Assembly: GCA_029532415.1 (NCBI GenBank)
Contig: JAQOTA010000058.1
Span: 310,001-374,000, forward strand
DNA: 64,000 bases
Origin: Marasmius tenuissimus
Taxonomy: Eukaryota > Basidiomycota > Agaricomycetes > Agaricales > Marasmiaceae
Reading direction: 5' to 3'
Shown: in pieces, positions 59,571-64,000 of the stretch
Position numbering within the stretch: the stretch's first letter is position 1
Layout: each line of letters opens with the position of its first letter
Translations under genes and position numbers: made by a program
The notes under the pieces: generated by a model
The model's database searches: none
What the model saw: only the letters and a program-made list of their open reading frames with translations
What the model was told of the DNA's origin: nothing

Positions 59571-61423
59571 TCAGATACTGAAAAACGGCTGATCATTACT
59601 GCCTTGCTGTTGCTGCTGCTTGGCGAATGGATTATTGCCCAGTGATTGTTGAGCGACCATTCTCCCTGCGCCGCTATGACCATATCTGTAGGGCCGCTGT
59701 TGTCAGCAGCAGTCCGTGGAAGGTAGGTGCTAAGAGATCAGACTGACCTCATCATTCCGACATTACCGAACGTATCCTGTCCACCGTCTCTGTCTGCAAA
59801 TAGGTTCGCAAGCTCCTGGTTCTCGTCCTGCTTCGTCTTGACTTGAATAGGTCGATTGGCTTGTTGTGCCTGCGTGTTCGGGGACGGCGTTCTGAATGAG
59901 GAAGCAGTAGACAGGTCCTGCGTTTGCTGGTGATTGCCTGACTCGTATGTTCCCTGGATGTTAAACATCGGCGGGTTGGTGTTTTGCGGCGAGGTCGGGC
60001 TTGGGGAGGTGGTATTGCGTGCGAAGGGATTGTTGTTCCTGGAAAACATTTGTTCTAAGTATGAAACATGGTTTCAAGTTTCAAAGAAGGCTCACCCAAA
60101 ACCTGTGGGCTGCGAAGTTAGGAATTGGGATTGCGGGGAAAGACTTTGCTGTTGTTGAAGCTGGAATTGTTGCTGTTGTTGCTGTTGTTGCTGCTGCTGC
60201 TGCATCATCATCTGTTGACGCATCCATTCCTCTTGTTGTTGTTGCTGGGCTTGGAATGTGGCTTGTTGCTGTTGCTGCTGGAAGGCCTCCTGTTGACGGA
60301 GATACTCCGCCTATATGGCGCCCCGTTTAGAGGAAATTACCCACGCAGAGCGATTGTGTCGTACCTGGGCTGCCTCCTGCATCTGTTGTTGGTAAGGATT
60401 GAAGGACGTGAATTGTGGCTGCATTTGTGTGAATTGAGGTTGCAAGAACTGGGGTTGTAAACCAGTGTTCATGGCCATCGGGAACGGATTGTTGCTGAAC
60501 TGATTGGCGTTTGGTGGTGGGCTGGAAAAAGACAAGGTAATCAGTCTTTGAGCTGACTCGACGGAGTTTTGGATCGCACAGCTGGTTCTGGTCATCGAAT
60601 AGGGCATTCGCGTTCGCGTCGTCCACCGATTTACTTCTGGTGCTCTCGTCTTCCTGGCTTAGTTGTATGGCTCTCTGCAAATCCTTATCCTCTGCAGTCT
60701 CTTGTTCGCGTGTCATGCTCTTTTTGCTCTCTTCAATTGCTCGCTGCAAGTCATCATCTTCCTTGTTCCTTCGGCTTCGTCTTGACCCGCCTTCTTGGTC
60801 CCATGGCACGGAATTGCCCCGCTCGACCTGACGCATCCTGTCTCGTGCATCCGCACGACTCCGCCGTTGAGAACGAATTTTCGAGTCGTCCATGAGAAGA
60901 TTCGTTATGTCTTTAGCACGCTGGCGCACATTGCCTCCTTGATCATTGCCGTCATCGTCGAGAAATTGGAACTCTCGTAGAGTCTTGATCATGTAAATAT
61001 TCTCCTTGTAGTACCGGACAACATCTTCCGAGCCTTGCAGAAGGCAGTAGTCAATTACTGCGAGGGTCTTGCGGCCAGTCAATCAACACGCAGTTAAGGT
61101 TCAACTTTGTCAACCACGCACCTTGAACACATGCCTCCAGTTTTTGCCTTTATCGTTGAGCCTCTTGTCCAGTATCTCAATAATCTCGATGAAGTCATTC
61201 CTAGGTACATCATAGAGATTAGTTCGAGGAATAAAGGTATGGGAGGGAAAAGGAGTGCTGAACGCAACTGGTTCCAGGTCAACTTTGCAATTTCATTCAT
61301 TTGCTGGCCAGTAGGACCCCATGGGTCGTTCGATGTCGCATCTCGCACCTTGACCTGTACGTCAGAGTAACCTTGGGTATAGTTCTTGGCCGAACGAAGG
61401 GCTGCTTTGCCAAACGACTGCAT
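59571..61423 (-). CDS. Epsin (ENTH domain, UIM, NPF motifs)
   Basis: Endocytic adaptor that bends membrane and recruits ubiquitinated cargo and EH-domain proteins. Start MQSFGKAALRSAKNYTQGYS at 61423. The ENTH domain includes VKVRDATSNDPWGPTGQQMN and VIDYCLLQGSEDVVRYYKEN, with IYMIKTLREFQFLDDDGNDQ. Two UIM-like motifs follow (KEDDDLQRAIEESKKS, EDKDLQRAIQLSQEDE). A Gln-rich region reads AFQQQQQQATFQAQQQQQEE and MMMQQQQQQQ (DNA about 60148-60290). NPF motifs occur at SNNPFPM, NNNPFAR and GNNPFAKQ. It ends QPFFSI. About six introns. Order, UIMs and NPFs agree with fungal Ent1/Ent2. Roughly 480 residues. Confidence 0.93.
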
Positions 61424-61772
61424 GTGTAGTGGGCGGAGGAAGGGGCGGAAGAATAAACGCAGTCATGCCGGCGCCTAAGAGAGATGACTTGTAACGGAGC
61501 GCGACAAGTTCAGTGCGGCCGAGAGGCTGAGAACTTTACACTAGACGCCACCAAAGGCTTAGCTAGAAGAACTAAACGCTTATTTGCGGTCGTGATATTT
61601 ACAGTGCACTGAACCACGTTTTCACGACGGTGGTATATTGACGTAGCTAGAAGCCTTGAGGCAACCATACAAAAGGGAAGTCTGCGCCGGCCGAACTTCG
61701 AAGTGGTATTACTATGATGAAGTACTTGTATACAGAAAAACAGGTAGCCGGGCATGCTCTGTACATCTACTT
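61424..61772. other. Intergenic between epsin and SF3A1
   Basis: Epsin promoter and SF3A1 3' flank. No gene, RNA or repeat is seen. Confidence 0.45.
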
Positions 61773-64000
61773 TTACCTGTTCCTCGCCGCGCTGAGACTG
61801 AACACTAACAACTCTTCATCTTCCAGATTATAACTGGCGAGTGTGCTCTTGTTCGTCAGCATCTTTCCGGTATAGGACAGCCGAATTCGCGACGCGGGCA
61901 CAGTGCTGCCTGTATGTTGCAAAATTCGATCACGTAACGTCGACACTAACAAGCTCAGCGGTAGGTCAGGAATGGTGACCACTTTGCCGTCCAGCTTCCA
62001 TTCCGGTTTTGAAGGATCCTCTGGAAGTTGAACTTGTAGGGAAATGGGGTGCTGCGGGGGGTTTAGTGATTGATTCACTCTTCTATAGATAGCGCAACTT
62101 ACCGGATGCATGCCAATCCAGTCTTCTTCGGAATACATTGTACTCCCGGGAGCTTTGATGACTTTCTGGCGCTTGGCGGGAGGGATGTCGTCCTCCGCAC
62201 CACCTTCCATTTGATCAGCACTCCGAGTCACACCTGCCTGGATGGCCCCATTTGCGGCAGCGAGGGCCGCCGCTCGGGATGGATGTACGCCAGGAGCCTG
62301 GTAGCCAAATGGCTGAGCGGCGTCCATTCCTTGGAAATGTAACGGTGGGAGCATGACAGGAGCGGGCTGGTAGGCGGATGCAGGTTGAGGTCCTGAGGAA
62401 ACGGTCGCCATCGAGTAAGCAGGGTTTCCAGCGGCTTGAGGAGGTGGCGGGAGGGACGCATGAGGAGGAGGGAGGCTCGTTAGGGCAGGAGGTGCCGCAG
62501 CGGGTCCAATACCAGGTCCGATGGCGTTTGCGTCTTGTCTATAAGGAAAACAAACAATCAGTGACACTGGGAAGCTTCAACAAACAGAGGACTCACGGTC
62601 CAAGACCCTTTGCACGGTGAATAGCTGCAATCTGCTCGTCGAAGTTGACATTTGTGGAGAATTTGTCCAGCGTGTTTGCCTTTGACGCTGTGTGGCCATC
62701 CCAGACAACTTTCTCCCTCTCCTTCCTGCGCTCTCTCTCTTCCTCTTCCTCTCTCTTCCGCCTCTCTTCATCTGCCTCTGCACCGAAGATATCCACACGC
62801 GTCCGCGCGAGATTTTTGAGCGACGTAACAACATTAGCTCCTCGCTGAAGCTCGGAAGCCTGGGCCTTGCGACGTTCGAGTACGTCACGCTGCTCCTTCC
62901 ATTTAGGATCCAAAAGTTCAATACGCATGTGTTCCTGGAGTTCGTCGACCGGGATTTGTTGCCCACAAATAGAACACGTTGTCATCGCGGTCTTCGCATT
63001 CTTTGAACCCACTATTAGAGCGTCAGTAATATCCGAAAAACGAGGCACTGATGTACGTACGTTTCGGGACATAGTCTGTCCTGATCTTCATAGGTCCACC
63101 TGCACCAACAGAGCTTGCTTGCAAAGCTCTGGCCCTTTCGATCTCCTTTTGCCGCTCTTCCTCGTTCTTCCTCGCCTGCTCATCCATTCCATCTCCTTCA
63201 TCGTCACTCTCTTCCATGGCTACGTCGTCGTTCGCTACCCCAGCATTGCCCACAGCCGCTGCCGCTTCAGCTTCAGCAGCGGCCTGCTTGGCTCGATGAG
63301 CTTCTACATCTTCTGCCGTGTTCTCCATGATCATGGCTGCCATTCGTTTTTGGGCCAAAGTCATGTTTTCAACCTCTTGTACACTCATGGGCGGCGGTAG
63401 CTCTGAGGTAGCGTCAGCCACGGTAAACTCGATAGTTTGCACGATTGCGTAGTCATGCCAGTCAATCTCAGCAAACGCGACTGTTCACAGTTGGTGAGCT
63501 CGTATTAAAAGACCAGAGGAATGAACACGCACTTCTTTCAGCCTCCTGGTCATCCTGTCGTTTCCTTTCCTTCTCCCGTTTATTCCTCTCCCATTTGGCA
63601 TATTTCCGTGAAATTTCCAGTGTCCTCCACCGTGAACCCTCATCAGCACGGTTCGTCAAGTCTTCAATGGTATCCTTTTCTGGATGTAAGACTTTGGTGT
63701 ACTGATCGACGAGTCGGTTGAAATACCCAAACAGTGAATGAGTTGGCTGGAGAAAGTCGAATTGATAATTTCGACTCTCCTTTGCTGAAAGAGCTGACAG
63801 GAAGCTCCGACCCCGTTGAGCAGTGTAAAGTGCAGTGAGTTTCATGATATCACTGTAAGCAAAAATGAGTCAGTTCGTGATTCATTCTGCAGCTCTGCGT
63901 GGAACTCACAGGTCAATGGCACTGATGTTTGGTAGGTCCAAGATGAAGTTGGGTCCAGGGGGTTCAAGAGCAATATCGAGCGATACGGGTTTTACTACTG
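61773..64000 (-). CDS. SF3A1: Splicing factor 3A subunit 1 (SF3A1/Prp21), 5' partial
   Basis: U2 snRNP component required for prespliceosome assembly. The part in view runs from the region before the second SURP module (PPGPNFILDLPNISAIDLDI) through KLTALYTAQRGRSFLSALSA and QFDFLQPTHSLFGYFNRLVD, then EKDTIEDLTNRADEGSRWRT. Then come WERNKREKERKRQDDQEAER, ENMTLAQKRMAAMIMENTAE, a C2H2-like TTCSICGQQIPVDELQEHMR and DPKWKEQRDVLERRKAQASE, a Pro/Ala-rich stretch, and a C-terminal ubiquitin-like domain (LSLLVSTLRDRILQHTGSTV, NLEDEELLVFSLSAARNR). The start and first SURP module lie beyond 64000. Introns near 62042-62100, 62540-62595, 63010-63060 and 63483-63530. Firm identity. Confidence 0.93.

Overview
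This window is nuclear DNA from a filamentous basidiomycete, most likely an agaricomycete. The evidence is eukaryotic genes packed at about one per 2 kb on both strands, split by many introns of about 50-60 bases with GT..AG ends, and basidiomycete-like families (NACHT NTPase, DOMON-b561 protein, secreted cupredoxin, NYN proteins). I rebuilt exon structures by hand by asking that splices restore conserved motifs. Exon borders are therefore inferences, not transcript evidence.

Layout, left to right. 1-9.4 kb: SPFH/Band-7 protein (5' end outside the window), autophagy modifier ATG8, a four-span MARVEL-like membrane protein, a RAD51 paralogue (XRCC3/Rad57 type) divergent from the DNA polymerase delta small subunit, and ESCRT-II subunit SNF8. 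10-18.3 kb: secreted GPI-type cupredoxin, HID1 trafficking protein, a 1.5 kb stretch with clustered GATA sites, and an ammonium transporter. 18.5-25 kb (minus strand): NACHT NTPase, MYND zinc-finger protein, glutamate decarboxylase. 25.9-34.3 kb: GH31 alpha-xylosidase, CMC2, transketolase, QCR7 and nucleoside diphosphate kinase. 34.4-38.7 kb (minus): TACO1/YebC translational activator and a SulP sulfate permease. 38.7-41.4 kb: gene-poor, with a 1.1 kb non-autonomous DNA transposon. 41.4-48 kb (plus): STRAP-like WD40 protein, an NTF2/SnoaL-like protein, and an SMG6/EST1-like PIN-domain protein. 48.4-56.2 kb (minus): DOMON-cytochrome b561 protein and two adjacent NYN-domain proteins, one carrying five tandem C-terminal modules. 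56.4-64 kb: mitoribosomal MRP10, UBC6-type E2, a Ser/Pro-rich hypothetical protein, epsin, and SF3A1 (5' end outside the window).

Functional groupings. Replication and recombination genes (polymerase delta small subunit, RAD51 paralogue) share an 81-base divergent promoter with three ACGCGT boxes, so they are probably co-regulated at G1/S. Nitrogen and sulfur uptake and metabolism are represented by the ammonium transporter, glutamate decarboxylase and sulfate permease. CMC2, QCR7, TACO1 and MRP10 serve mitochondria, and three of these four sit head-to-head with a housekeeping gene. ATG8, SNF8, HID1, epsin and UBC6 belong to membrane traffic and quality control.

Most noteworthy: the NYN + five-module protein beside its one-module paralogue, a CACTG-ended element with perfect 50 bp terminal repeats and a TGA target duplication, a set of 6-18 nt microexons several of which carry catalytic residues, two GC-AG introns, and the MCB-type divergent promoter.
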